A stretch of 64,000 nucleotides of DNA. It comes from an uncultured Myxococcales bacterium (GTDB lineage: Bacteria > Myxococcota_A > UBA9042). Under the pieces are notes generated by a model. The model was given only the letters and a program-made list of their open reading frames with translations. It had not been told where the DNA came from and made no database searches. The first letter of the stretch is position 1. The number at the start of each line of letters is the position of its first letter. A program made the translations under genes and the position numbers. The stretch spans positions 1 through 64,000 of the forward strand of contig CAIMLR010000023.1 in assembly GCA_903842345.1 (NCBI GenBank). Reading direction: 5' to 3'. Shown here in pieces: positions 44,227 to 53,560 of the stretch.

Positions 44227-46518
44227 TTGGCAAGCGTCCTGTTGATTCAACCGCCCCTGCTGCTGCATGCGGCCTACATCGACTATCCGACCTTCGCCAG
44301 CCTTGGGCTGTGGCAGGCGGCGGCGCAGCTCCGGCAGGATGGCCACGACGTGGCGATCCTGGACGCGTTTTGCCTGCCGACGTCGAACCTGATCCATGAA
44401 AACAAGGAGTTCCTGCGGCTCGGCGTGCCGGTCTCGACCTTGATCGGCCGGCTGCCCAAGGACGCGCCGCAGGTCGTGGTGCTGGGCAATTCGCCGTGGC
44501 TGCGGGCGCGCGCGGCGAGCGCGGAGCTCAAGCGGCTCGTGGCGCATCTGGCCGAGCGCTGGCCGCAGACGCCGGTTGTGCTGGCGGATTGCGACGTCGG
44601 CGGCATGCACTTCATCGAATGGAACGAGAGCGATCTCGACGAGATCGGCCTGCAATGGGGCCAGCAGTACGAGGCAGAAGGGCAGTTGACGCAGCTCGTG
44701 ACAACGCTCGCGGCGGGCGAGCAACCGCCGGAGCGCATCACGCGCGGTGCGCCGCAGGTCGAGGATCTGGACGCGCTGCCGCTGCCGGCGTACGACCTGA
44801 TCGACATGGCCGCGTTCCAGAAGTTCATGGGCCGCGTTGCGGCGAGCCGCCACAAGAACGAGATTTTTTCGTCCGCGCCGCCGATCATCGCCGTCAAAAC
44901 GTCCCGCGGCTGCGTCTATCGCTGCAATTTCTGCACGTCCAATCCGTGGCAGCGCGCCGGTTTGGAGGGCAAGCCGTACCGCCGGCACGGCAAGGCGTGG
45001 TTGCGCGCGCACGCCGATCTGCTGAAAAACAGCTACGGCATCAACCGCTGGGTCGTGCTGGACGAGCTTGTCAACGTGACGACGAGCCACTTTGACGCGC
45101 TGCTCGACGTGGCGGAAGAGTTTGACCTCGGGCTGGATTTTCCCAACGGCATGCGCGCCGACCGCGTGACGGAGAGCCAGATCATCCGGATGGCGCAGCG
45201 CGTGCCGGTGCTGTCGATCTCAGCGGAGAGCGCCAACGAGCGGATCGCCAATGACGTGATCGGCAAGAAATTCGACCTGGCCGCGACCCAGCGCGTCGCC
45301 GAGTGGTGCCAGAAGCACGGGTTGCACCTCGTTGTGCACTGGATGATTGGCCAGCCGACGGAAACGCGGGTGGAGATCCTGAACACGCTCAAGACCGCGT
45401 GGCAGCTGTGCGAGGACTATGACGCGCAGCCGCTTGTGCAGTTTGCCACGCCGATCAAGGGTACGGAACTGCACAAGACCGCGACGAAGGACAAGCTGTG
45501 GACGACGCGCGAGGATCGCGACATTGGCCCGCTGTTCCAGGGCAAGCCGGTGCTGACGGGACCGGATTGGACCCCGGGTGAATTGTGGGCGGCCAAGCGT
45601 GTACTGGAGACCAAGGCGTCGGCGTGGAAGCCGCGCAAGGTCATCATGAACACGACCTACGTCTGCAACAACCAGTGCGTGTTCTGCGCGACCGGCAATC
45701 GCAGCGATTGGCACGGGGAGACGGACCAGCAGATCGAGTTCCTGCGCAACCGCCGCGCCAAGGGCTACGATCTCGTCGATTTTGACGGCGGCGAGCCGAC
45801 GACCAATCCGAACCTGCACAAACTCATCACGGCGGCCAAGGAATTGGGCTTTCAGGCCATCAATCTGACGAGCAACGGCCGGATGATGAGCCTGCCGCGC
45901 AACGCGGAGAAGATCGTCAAATCGGGCATCACAAGCCTGCTGATTTCCCTGCACGGGCCCAACGAGGAAGTGCACGAGGAAAACGTCCAGGCCAAGGGCG
46001 CATTCCGCCAGACGATCGACGGCATCCGCAATTGCCGGCCGATGTGCGAAAAATTGGGCCTCGATTTTGGCGTGAATGTGACGCTGACCAAGGTCAATTC
46101 GCCCGTGCTGCTGGAATACGGCGAGTTGCTTGTGAAGCTGGGCGTGAAATTGTGCAACGTGCAGTTCCTGACGCCGTTTGGCAAAGCCAGCGCGGAATGT
46201 CAGCCCGATCCGGCGGAAGTGGCGCCGCTGGTCATGAAGCTCATCGACGATTACGGCGATCGCATCAAGTTTCAGGTCATCAATTTGCCGCTCTGCTACA
46301 TGCCCGGTTACGAGGAATATTGCCTCAGCGACATCGGCAAGATGGAACGCGACATGGTCTTCGTCTCCATGGCGGACGTAAACCTGTTTGACTACCTGCA
46401 GTCGCGGCGGCGGCATGAGAAGGCGTGCGAAACGTGCTTCTTCTCGATTGCCTGCGAGGGCTTCTACTACTGGCCAGATGAGTGGAAGGACGAGGCGCGG
46501 GCCAAGTACGGCGACTGA
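44227..46518 (+). CDS. Tandem double radical SAM protein with B12-binding-like N-terminus
   Basis: The ~763-residue protein contains two radical SAM modules in one chain. After a Rossmann-like B12-binding-type domain (ASVLLIQPPLLLHAAYIDYP..., about 1-165) the first [4Fe-4S] motif is C229-x3-C233-x2-C236 (CVYRCNFC). The second is C480-x3-C484-x2-C487 (CNNQCVFC), followed by GGEPTTNP. Cysteines near the C-terminus (CETCFFSIACEG) suggest an auxiliary cluster as in SPASM/Twitch enzymes. TTG 44227 has GAGG five bases upstream; an earlier GTG at 44200 is possible. No peptide substrate gene is evident nearby. The reaction is unknown: methylation plus peptide or lipid modification is conceivable. Confidence 0.8.
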   Translation: MASVLLIQPPLLLHAAYIDYPTFASLGLWQAAAQLRQDGHDVAILDAFCLPTSNLIHENKEFLRLGVPVSTLIGRLPKDAPQVVVLGNSPWLRARAASAELKRLVAHLAERWPQTPVVLADCDVGGMHFIEWNESDLDEIGLQWGQQYEAEGQLTQLVTTLAAGEQPPERITRGAPQVEDLDALPLPAYDLIDMAAFQKFMGRVAASRHKNEIFSSAPPIIAVKTSRGCVYRCNFCTSNPWQRAGLEGKPYRRHGKAWLRAHADLLKNSYGINRWVVLDELVNVTTSHFDALLDVAEEFDLGLDFPNGMRADRVTESQIIRMAQRVPVLSISAESANERIANDVIGKKFDLAATQRVAEWCQKHGLHLVVHWMIGQPTETRVEILNTLKTAWQLCEDYDAQPLVQFATPIKGTELHKTATKDKLWTTREDRDIGPLFQGKPVLTGPDWTPGELWAAKRVLETKASAWKPRKVIMNTTYVCNNQCVFCATGNRSDWHGETDQQIEFLRNRRAKGYDLVDFDGGEPTTNPNLHKLITAAKELGFQAINLTSNGRMMSLPRNAEKIVKSGITSLLISLHGPNEEVHEENVQAKGAFRQTIDGIRNCRPMCEKLGLDFGVNVTLTKVNSPVLLEYGELLVKLGVKLCNVQFLTPFGKASAECQPDPAEVAPLVMKLIDDYGDRIKFQVINLPLCYMPGYEEYCLSDIGKMERDMVFVSMADVNLFDYLQSRRRHEKACETCFFSIACEGFYYWPDEWKDEARAKYGD

Positions 46519-46521
46519 CGC

Positions 46522-47214
46522 TCATTTTCCGCTCGTGACCCGCCAATCTGCGCCGCCCACCAGCTTGTGCAGCACCGTCCACGCCATCGCCTCAGTCGGC
46601 GCGGTCGCCAAATCGATCCCATCCAGCAGGCCGCCGAGGTGCCGCGTCACTGCGATCGTCGTCGCGCCGTCGGCTGCGTCCAGCCCCGGCACCGGCTGCA
46701 TCTTGGCGTCTGGCATCCACGTCTCCAGCGCGATCGCGCCGTGCTTGTCGGCCTTCTGCCAGGTCGCGTGCAGTTGCAGGCTGATGCGCGGGCCGTCCCC
46801 CGCCAGCGCGGGCGGCGGCGCGGACGCGAGCCAGAAGCCCTGACAGTAGCGTGCCACCGGCACATTCCGAGTCAGCTTGGCTTCCTCCGGACGCGCGAGG
46901 TTCTCGGCCAGATGCGGCAGGAGGCTCGTCGGATCCGGCGGGTCCACGTGGTTGGCGTACGCCGCGGGAATCAGGCTCCAGGTCACCGGCGGCGGGCAGG
47001 GCGTCATGCTCAGGCGCCAGGTCGTCAGCACGCCTTGCGTCACGTGGACGTCGTAGCCTGTGTCGGTCGTCACCCGCCAGCCGGTCGCTTCAGGCGTCGT
47101 GCGCGCCGCGTCAAAGCCGAGCTTCCACGTCACCGCGGATACGCCGACCGGCTTGGGCGGCGCCTTGTGACAGCCGCTCAGGATCAGCACCAGCGCCAAA
47201 AGTCGTCGCGTCAC
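46522..47214 (-). CDS. Small exported lipoprotein of unknown function
   Basis: The 230-residue protein begins MTRRLLALVLILSGC, a compact lipoprotein signal with Cys as the first mature residue. The rest has no family I recognise: beta-rich with a few short motifs (GYDVHVTQG, TLLHKLVGG-like region near the end). It starts at GTG 47214, which overlaps the uvrC stop in GTGA, so it is translated with uvrC although the functions seem unrelated. Confidence 0.65.
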   Translation of the reverse strand: MTRRLLALVLILSGCHKAPPKPVGVSAVTWKLGFDAARTTPEATGWRVTTDTGYDVHVTQGVLTTWRLSMTPCPPPVTWSLIPAAYANHVDPPDPTSLLPHLAENLARPEEAKLTRNVPVARYCQGFWLASAPPPALAGDGPRISLQLHATWQKADKHGAIALETWMPDAKMQPVPGLDAADGATTIAVTRHLGGLLDGIDLATAPTEAMAWTVLHKLVGGADWRVTSGK

Positions 47215-49244
47215 GCATTCCCCCGCACCACGGCAATCTTCCGCGCCAACGCCGGTCCAACCACGTTGGCCAGCGCCGCCTCATCGGCTTCCTTCACCGC
47301 CGTCAGCGAGCCAAACGCGATCAGCAGTTCCTTCTTGCGCGTTGGCCCCAGCCCCACGACCTTGTCCAGCCAGCTCGTCAGCACGCGCTTGTCGCGCCGC
47401 TCGCGGTGGAAGGTGATGGCGAACCGGTGCGCCTCGTCGCGCAGCCGCGTCAGAAGATACACTTCATTGGAGTTCTGCGGCATCACAAGCGCATTCTTCA
47501 CGCCCGGCCGGAACACGCGCTCGGGGCTGGACGCGCTTGGCCCCGCATCGTCGCTGTCCTGCGTTCGCGCTTTGGCGAGACCGCACAGCTCCACGCCCTC
47601 CACGCCCAGATCCTGCAGCGCCGCTTGCGCCATGCCCAGCTGCCCCTTGCCGCCGTCAATAACGATCAAATCCGGCCACGGGCTCCGCCCATCCTGGGCG
47701 CGCGCGATTCGCCGCGACAGCACTTCGTACATCATCGCAAAATCGTTGGGCGTCTCCTGCAGGCGGATCTTGTAGCGCCGGTACTCCTGATTGGCCGGCT
47801 CGCCGTCGATGAACACGACCATCGAGCCGACGGGATCCGTGCCGGAGATGTTGGAGATGTCGTAGCACTCGATGCGTCGCGGCAACCGGGCCAGATGCAG
47901 CTTCTTCTGCAGCCCCAGCAGCGTGTTCTCCGCCTTGGCCGACGCCCGCACGCGATCCTCAAACGTCTGCCGCGCGTTGTCCGTCGCCATTTCAATCAGC
48001 TTGGACAGCAGGCCGCGCTGCGGATCCTTGACCTCCACCTGCGCGCGCGGCGCCGGCTCGCCGGTCAACGCCGCCTGCAATTTCCGCTGGTCGGTCAGCC
48101 ACTCCGCCAGCGCGTCCTCGCCGTCGATGGGCATCGGCAGCAGCAATTCGTCGGGCACCGCCTGACCGCGCTCGTAGAGTTGCAGGAGGAAGCCTTCCAG
48201 CACCTCCGCGTCCGGAAATTCCTGATCGCGCAGCACGTAGCCCTGGCTACCCAGCAGCACGCCCTCGCGGAACGTCAGCACCGTCACGGCGATGCGGGCG
48301 CCTTCGCGGTACAGCCCCACGGCGTCAATCGACTTGCGCCGCCCGAGGAGCGACACGTGCTGCTGCTCCAGGCTCGTCTCAATGGCCTCGATCTGGTCGC
48401 GATACCGCGCCGCGCGTTCAAATTCCTCGGTCTCCGCCGCCTCGGCCATGCGCTTCTTCAGCCGTCCCATGAGCTCGCCGCGCCGACCGGACAGGAACAG
48501 CGCCACATCGCGCACGTGCTGGTGGTACACGTCAACGTCCACCGGCAGCACGCATGGCCCGAGGCATCGGTGAATCTGGTACTCCAGGCACGGCCGCGTG
48601 CGGTTCTTGAACACGCTGTCCGGGCACGTCCGCAGCTGAAAATGCCGGTTGATCTGCGCCAACGCCGACCGCGCCGAGCTCGCCGACGCGTACGGGCCAA
48701 AATACTGCGCCTTGTCGTCGGCCGGGCGCCGCACGACCTGGAGCCGCGGGTAGTTCTGGTTGGCGTCCAGCCGCAAGTGCAAGAACCGCTTGTCGTCCTT
48801 CAGCCGGACGTTGAAGCGCGGCAAGTGCTTCTTGATCAGCTCGTTTTCGAGGATCAGCGCGTCTTTCTCAGTCGGCGTGATGACAAATTCGATGTCGCCG
48901 AGCACGCGGTGCAGCAAGTGCACAAAGAAGCGCTCGTCCTGTCCGCTGGCGTATTGCCGCAAGCGATTCCGCAGGCTTGTCGCCTTGCCGACGTAGCAGA
49001 TGACGCCAAAGCGGTCGATCATCAGGTAGCAGCCCGGGCGATCCGGCGCGGCTTTGACGCGTTCGTCAAAGTCAAAGGCGCGGCTCACCGGGTCGGCAAC
49101 GGCCCCAGGCGATACGGCGTCTTCAGCAATTTCGTAAGGTTCTGGCGCCTCTTGCAGCGCATCAAACTCGGCGTCCAGCCACGTTTCGGCGGACTCCGGG
49201 CTCGGCGCTTGCGGCGGCTTACTTGGCGGGCGCGGTCTCGACAT
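47211..49244 (-). CDS. uvrC: UvrABC excinuclease subunit C
   Basis: The 677-residue protein cuts DNA on both sides of UvrB-bound lesions. It shows the GIY-YIG nuclease (RPGCYLMIDRFGVICYVGKA, about 69-88, for the 3' incision), the Cys-rich linker with CLEYQIHRCLGPC, a UVR motif for UvrB contact (EEFERAARYRDQIEAIE, ~260), the RNase H-like nuclease (ECYDISNISG and VIDGGKGQL) and a C-terminal helix-hairpin-helix. An extra ~60 acidic residues precede the GIY-YIG domain. It overlaps the ppiD-like gene by 26 bases and the lipoprotein gene by four, indicating an operon. Confidence 0.95.
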   Translation of the reverse strand: MSRPRPPSKPPQAPSPESAETWLDAEFDALQEAPEPYEIAEDAVSPGAVADPVSRAFDFDERVKAAPDRPGCYLMIDRFGVICYVGKATSLRNRLRQYASGQDERFFVHLLHRVLGDIEFVITPTEKDALILENELIKKHLPRFNVRLKDDKRFLHLRLDANQNYPRLQVVRRPADDKAQYFGPYASASSARSALAQINRHFQLRTCPDSVFKNRTRPCLEYQIHRCLGPCVLPVDVDVYHQHVRDVALFLSGRRGELMGRLKKRMAEAAETEEFERAARYRDQIEAIETSLEQQHVSLLGRRKSIDAVGLYREGARIAVTVLTFREGVLLGSQGYVLRDQEFPDAEVLEGFLLQLYERGQAVPDELLLPMPIDGEDALAEWLTDQRKLQAALTGEPAPRAQVEVKDPQRGLLSKLIEMATDNARQTFEDRVRASAKAENTLLGLQKKLHLARLPRRIECYDISNISGTDPVGSMVVFIDGEPANQEYRRYKIRLQETPNDFAMMYEVLSRRIARAQDGRSPWPDLIVIDGGKGQLGMAQAALQDLGVEGVELCGLAKARTQDSDDAGPSASSPERVFRPGVKNALVMPQNSNEVYLLTRLRDEAHRFAITFHRERRDKRVLTSWLDKVVGLGPTRKKELLIAFGSLTAVKEADEAALANVVGPALARKIAVVRGNA

Positions 49245-51246
49245 GCACCGGCTGGCCGCCCACTTCCACTTTCATTCCACCGGGCGCGGCGTCATCGCCC
49301 TTCTCGACCGCGCGCTTGGCGGCGGTGTCAAAGCGCGCCTTTTCTGCGTCCACGGCGGCCTTGAATTCGGCCGTGTACTTGATCTGCTTGCCCGCTTCCG
49401 CCGCCAACAGCAGCTTCTTCACGTAGCCGTGCCACGCTTCCACGCGGCGCGTCTGGGTCAACATGCGGCCCAGCGATTCCTTGACCTTCGCGTCCGCTTC
49501 CGGCGTCTGCTTGGTCGCGTCATTGCCGCGGCGCACCACGTAGCGCGTCTTGCCGTCTTCAGACTTGAAGATCTGCTTGGCGATCGGTGCCTCGGCCTTC
49601 AGCTTGGCCGCTGCCGCCGCGATCTCCGCGTTCTTGCCAATGCCCGGGATGTCGTTGGGGTCATCGGACTTAGGCGGCAGGCCCAGCATCGCTTCCATGC
49701 CGCCATTGAGCGCTTCAAGCGGGGACTTGCCGAGCGCCGGCGTCTCACCCGCGTGCAACGGGCCATCTTCCTTGCCGCCGTGCGCCAGGTTCCACTTCTT
49801 GATGACGTCCGCCAGCGCCGTCGTCGGCGTCGCTTCCGCCGCTGCCAGCACGCTCTGGGCGATCTTGTCGAGTTCCGCCGTCGCGTGTTCCGCGCGCACC
49901 AGATCGGCCGCCAGCGTGCGCTTCACCGCCGCGTCGAGCGGCGTCGTCTTGCCGGCGATCTTCTTGTCGACCGACAGCAGCCACCAGCCATTGGGCGCTT
50001 CAACCGGACCGACCAGCTTGCCCGGCTCCGTCGCCGCAACAGCCTTGGCCACTTCCGCGCCAAACGGCGAACGCGTCAGCGCTTCCGGGCTCAGATCGTC
50101 CACGAACAAACCGCCGCTGTCCTTGGTCATGCTGTGTTCGGACTTCTCCGTCGCGACCTTGGCGAAGAAAGCCGCCAGCCGCTTGGCCTTGTCTTCCCCT
50201 TGCAATTCCGTGGCCTTCTTGGCCTCGCCCTTGGGCGCATCCTCGCCTTCCGCCACGGCATCCAGCGGCGTCTCGCCGTTCCACGCCTTGTCCAGATCGG
50301 CCTTGATGGCTTCTGCGGCTTTCTTCTTCTCGGCCCACTGGCCGTCGATTTCCGCCTTCTTGTCGTCCGGCACGCCCGCCTTGTCCGGCGCGGCGACCAG
50401 GAGGCCGTGCACGTTCCAGCGATCCGGCACCTTGTACACGTCCGCCTTGGCCTCATACGCCGCGGCGATTTCCTTCTCGTGCGCCGCCACGTAGGCGTCC
50501 GCGTCGGCATCCGTGACCGTGAGCGCGCCCGCGATCGTTTCCGCGTCCAACGCGACAAATTCCAGATGCGTCCGCTTGGCGTCGCTGGCGACCAGCGCGT
50601 CCAATTCAGCCGGCGTCAGCTGAATGCCGCCCGTCACGATCTGCGCCACTTTGTCGCGCAGGATTTCGCGGCGCAGCAGGCTTTCCAGCAGCGACTTGGT
50701 CGAACCCAGGGAGAAACGCACGAAGGTGTCGTATTTTTTCGGATCGTACTGGCCGTTCTCGTCGCGAAAGCTGATGCCGAACACGCGCTCGAGCTGCATC
50801 ACGCGGCGGCTCAGTTCCGTATCGCTCACCGCGAGGCCGAGCTTCTTCGCTTCGTCCGCCACGAGCACGGATTCCACGAGCTCCGCCGCCACTTTCTGCC
50901 GCTGGATTGCCGGAATCGGGTCCTGCGGCGTCGTCAGCTGGGCCATTTCCGTGCCACCGCCGGAGTACGGCAGGCGGAGCTTCTCGTAGCGCTGCTGCAA
51001 CTGCAGTTTCTCAAAGCCATTGGCACCGGGCGGCGGCGCGTCGGGCGAGAGGTGCATGGCCAAATCGAGCTCCGCGCTGTCGATCGTGGTCCCCGCGACT
51101 TCAAGCATCGGCTCTGGCGCCTGTCCCGCCAAGCTCGCCGCGAGCCGGGAGCCTGAGTAGAACGTCAGGATGAAGGCTGCGATCAGCGTGGCGAAAATGA
51201 CTTGGATCCACGGCGATCGGCTGTGGCGGCGCATCGTTTCGAGCAT
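49219..51246 (-). CDS. SurA/PpiD-like membrane-anchored peptidyl-prolyl isomerase
   Basis: The ~675-residue protein has one N-terminal membrane helix (residues ~13-32), a SurA_N-type chaperone domain and a parvulin-like isomerase core (SKDSGGLFVDDLSPEAL...SPFGAEV...PGKLVGPVEAPNGWWLLSVDKK). This is the PpiD layout of a periplasmic folding helper at the Sec translocon, with longer Lys/Ala-rich insertions than in E. coli. ATG 51246 has GGAG eight bases upstream; ATG 51234 is possible. Its end overlaps the uvrC start. Confidence 0.8.
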   Translation of the reverse strand: MLETMRRHSRSPWIQVIFATLIAAFILTFYSGSRLAASLAGQAPEPMLEVAGTTIDSAELDLAMHLSPDAPPPGANGFEKLQLQQRYEKLRLPYSGGGTEMAQLTTPQDPIPAIQRQKVAAELVESVLVADEAKKLGLAVSDTELSRRVMQLERVFGISFRDENGQYDPKKYDTFVRFSLGSTKSLLESLLRREILRDKVAQIVTGGIQLTPAELDALVASDAKRTHLEFVALDAETIAGALTVTDADADAYVAAHEKEIAAAYEAKADVYKVPDRWNVHGLLVAAPDKAGVPDDKKAEIDGQWAEKKKAAEAIKADLDKAWNGETPLDAVAEGEDAPKGEAKKATELQGEDKAKRLAAFFAKVATEKSEHSMTKDSGGLFVDDLSPEALTRSPFGAEVAKAVAATEPGKLVGPVEAPNGWWLLSVDKKIAGKTTPLDAAVKRTLAADLVRAEHATAELDKIAQSVLAAAEATPTTALADVIKKWNLAHGGKEDGPLHAGETPALGKSPLEALNGGMEAMLGLPPKSDDPNDIPGIGKNAEIAAAAAKLKAEAPIAKQIFKSEDGKTRYVVRRGNDATKQTPEADAKVKESLGRMLTQTRRVEAWHGYVKKLLLAAEAGKQIKYTAEFKAAVDAEKARFDTAAKRAVEKGDDAAPGGMKVEVGGQPVHVETAPAK

Positions 51247-51393
51247 TTCAGTCGCTCCGGCCGAATAACGGCGGCAGGCAGACGGACTCTCAGCGGGTCC
51301 GTCGCAAGGGGCGGCATTGCAGCAGGAAACCACTGCGAGGTCAATGCTGCCCGCTGTTGTTGCCACCGCCACCGTCGCGGGACGCGCTCAGGC

Positions 51394-52752
51394 TCAGGAA
51401 AAGCCCAACGTCTCACCGTGCTGGGCAATGTGCGTCTGCCAGCCGAGACCACCGCCGATGTGCCCGGCGAGCGCCAACGCGGCCTCTGGCTCGCCGTGAA
51501 CGATGGCGACCTGCTGCGGCGGGCTGCGGAAACCGCGCAGCCACTGCAGGATTTCGCTCCAGTCAGCGTGCGCGGACAAGCTTTCCAGCTGCGCGACTTC
51601 GGCGCGAATCGGCACGTCCTGGCCGTGGATGCGAACCGACGTCTTGCCCGCCACCATGTCCGCGCCGCGCGTGCCGACGGCCTGATAGCCGGCGAACAGG
51701 ATCGTGTTGCGGTGGTCCGGCGCAAAAGCCTTGATGTGGTGCAGCACGCGCCCGCCGGTCGCCATGCCGCTACCGGCGATGACGATCATCGGACCCTGCC
51801 ATGCCGTGACCTGCTTGGACTCCTCGACCGTGCCGACGACATGCGCGGTATCGCACATCGCCGCGCATTCGGTCGGACTCAAGCGCAGCAGTTCCGAGTG
51901 CTTCTGGTACAGGCGCGTCGCCGTCGCCGCCATCGGGCTGTCCAGGTAGATCGGCAAATCCGGGATCGCGCCGCGATCGCGCAGCTTGCGGAAATGCCAC
52001 AGCAGCTGCTGCGCGCGCCCGACCGTGAACGACGGGATGATCACCGCGCCACCGCGCCGCGCCGTCCGATGGACGATCTCCACGAGCTCTGGCTCGGGAT
52101 CGCCGGGGCCATGGCGGCGATTGCCGTAGGTTGATTCGCACACGATGAGGTCGGCGTGCTCGATCGTCTCAGGCCCTGGCAACAGCAGGTCGTCGGGCCG
52201 ACCGAGATCGCCCGTGAAGACGACGCTGGTCTTGCCGTCGCTGATCCGCACGATGGACGCGCCGAGCATGTGACCGGCGCGGTGCAGCGTCGCGCTCATT
52301 CCGCCGCCGATGTCAAAAGGCTCATGCCACGAAACGACGCGGAACTGCGCCATCACCGCGCGCGCTTCCTCCTCAGTAAAAAGCGCCAACGCCGGCTGAT
52401 GCTTGGAGAACCCGTGGCGGTTGGCGAAGCGCGCGTCTTCTTCCTGCAGGTGGCCAGAATCGATGAGCAGGACCTCAGCCAGATCGCGCGTCGCCGCCGT
52501 CGTGTAGATCGGACCCTTGAAGCCGGTCTTTGCCAGCAGCGGCAACCAACCGGAGTGATCGAGGTGCGCGTGGGTCAGGATCACCGCGTCGACTTCACCC
52601 GGGCTGAAGCCGGGCGCGGCCCAGTTGCGCAGTCGCAGCGCCTTCAGGCCTTGAAACATCCCGCAATCGATGAGGATCTTGCGGCCGTGCGCTTCCAACA
52701 AATGCCGCGAACCGGTGACTGTACCCGCGGCACCAAAAAAGCTGACCTGCAT
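51394..52752 (-). CDS. Beta-CASP metallo-beta-lactamase-fold nuclease
   Basis: The 452-residue protein has the zinc-binding THAHLDHSG motif (about 60-68), GHMLGASIV, FTGDLGR and the beta-CASP insert with PSFTVGRAQQLL and SAHADW. It resembles YSH1/CPSF73-like and RNase J-like exonucleases that process RNA in bacteria and archaea. Length is close to the family norm. It starts with ATG 52752; the frame extended to 52905 runs into the RNase H region. It is 28 bases downstream of the RNase H gene and may be co-transcribed, giving an RNA-processing pair. Confidence 0.88.
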   Translation of the reverse strand: MQVSFFGAAGTVTGSRHLLEAHGRKILIDCGMFQGLKALRLRNWAAPGFSPGEVDAVILTHAHLDHSGWLPLLAKTGFKGPIYTTAATRDLAEVLLIDSGHLQEEDARFANRHGFSKHQPALALFTEEEARAVMAQFRVVSWHEPFDIGGGMSATLHRAGHMLGASIVRISDGKTSVVFTGDLGRPDDLLLPGPETIEHADLIVCESTYGNRRHGPGDPEPELVEIVHRTARRGGAVIIPSFTVGRAQQLLWHFRKLRDRGAIPDLPIYLDSPMAATATRLYQKHSELLRLSPTECAAMCDTAHVVGTVEESKQVTAWQGPMIVIAGSGMATGGRVLHHIKAFAPDHRNTILFAGYQAVGTRGADMVAGKTSVRIHGQDVPIRAEVAQLESLSAHADWSEILQWLRGFRSPPQQVAIVHGEPEAALALAGHIGGGLGWQTHIAQHGETLGFS

Positions 52753-52780
52753 GTGACCCCCAGTGCCAGGCGCCTTCCAC

Positions 52781-53539
52781 TCAGCGTCTGGTAACACGAC
52801 GTAAGGCCGCAGTGCACAGCGCGTCAACGTATTCATTCCAACGCGTGCCGTCGTGCGCGCGGATCCACTGCATTTTGACGTGCGGGTGGGCGTGGAGCAG
52901 GTCATACGCTTCCATCACCAAATCCAGGTTCTTGACTTCGCCCGTTTTCTTGCGCCAGCCGTTGGCTTTCCAGCTCTTGGCCCAGATCGTCAGCGTTTTG
53001 ACGCAGAGGTCGCTGTCGCTGAAAATCGTGATCTGCGCCTGTTTCGGCAATGATTTCAATGCCTCAATGATCGCCGTCATTTCCATGCGGTTGTTTGTCG
53101 TGAGGCGTTCGCAATCCGAGCCTTGGCCAACAATCTCGCCTTTTTCAACGTGGACGAACGCCCAGCCGCCTGCGCCCGGATTGGGTTCGCAGCCGCCGTC
53201 TGTGAAGATGCCGTCCTGCGGGCCGCCGGTGTACCGCTCCAGCGCTTCCTCCGGCGTCAAGCGCATCTCCGACGGGCTGCCCACTGAACTGCCGCGAAAG
53301 GTCTTGGAGCCATACGCGGCGGCCGGCGGAAGGCGCGTGATCGTCGGTTCAGCGTTGGGATCGCGTGGTGGCTTGGGCGGCGGCGGTGCGGGCTTGGCAA
53401 AGCGCGAACTTCCGGTGCTTGCGCCGCGCTGCTGCCGATGGGCGGCGCAGAAACGCGGTGTCCAGCCCGGGTACTTGGCCAACGTGGCGTCGGGGACATC
53501 AAAGGCGGCGTTGCAGGTCGAACAAGTGAAACTGGGCAT
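52781..53539 (-). CDS. Ribonuclease HI with N-terminal zinc-ribbon-like motif
   Basis: The 252-residue protein carries an RNase HI domain at about 105-245 with catalytic D114 (FTDGGCEPNPG), E153 (NRMEMTA), D175 (FSDSDLC) and D239 (NEYVDAL). It removes RNA from RNA/DNA hybrids. Before it are ~100 residues: a short C6-x2-C9 ... C31-x2-H34 putative zinc site and a Pro-rich linker. This extension is not part of the typical 150-residue enzyme and may bind nucleic acid. It starts 21 bases after the ALDH stop. Confidence 0.9.
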   Translation of the reverse strand: MPSFTCSTCNAAFDVPDATLAKYPGWTPRFCAAHRQQRGASTGSSRFAKPAPPPPKPPRDPNAEPTITRLPPAAAYGSKTFRGSSVGSPSEMRLTPEEALERYTGGPQDGIFTDGGCEPNPGAGGWAFVHVEKGEIVGQGSDCERLTTNNRMEMTAIIEALKSLPKQAQITIFSDSDLCVKTLTIWAKSWKANGWRKKTGEVKNLDLVMEAYDLLHAHPHVKMQWIRAHDGTRWNEYVDALCTAALRRVTRR

Positions 53540-53560
53540 GGATTTCCGTGAAAAGGCGGG

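Noticed and set aside
46851-49364. An 837-codon frame antisense to uvrC
   Set aside because: uvrC on the minus strand is complete with all nuclease motifs; the antisense frame is basic and low-complexity.
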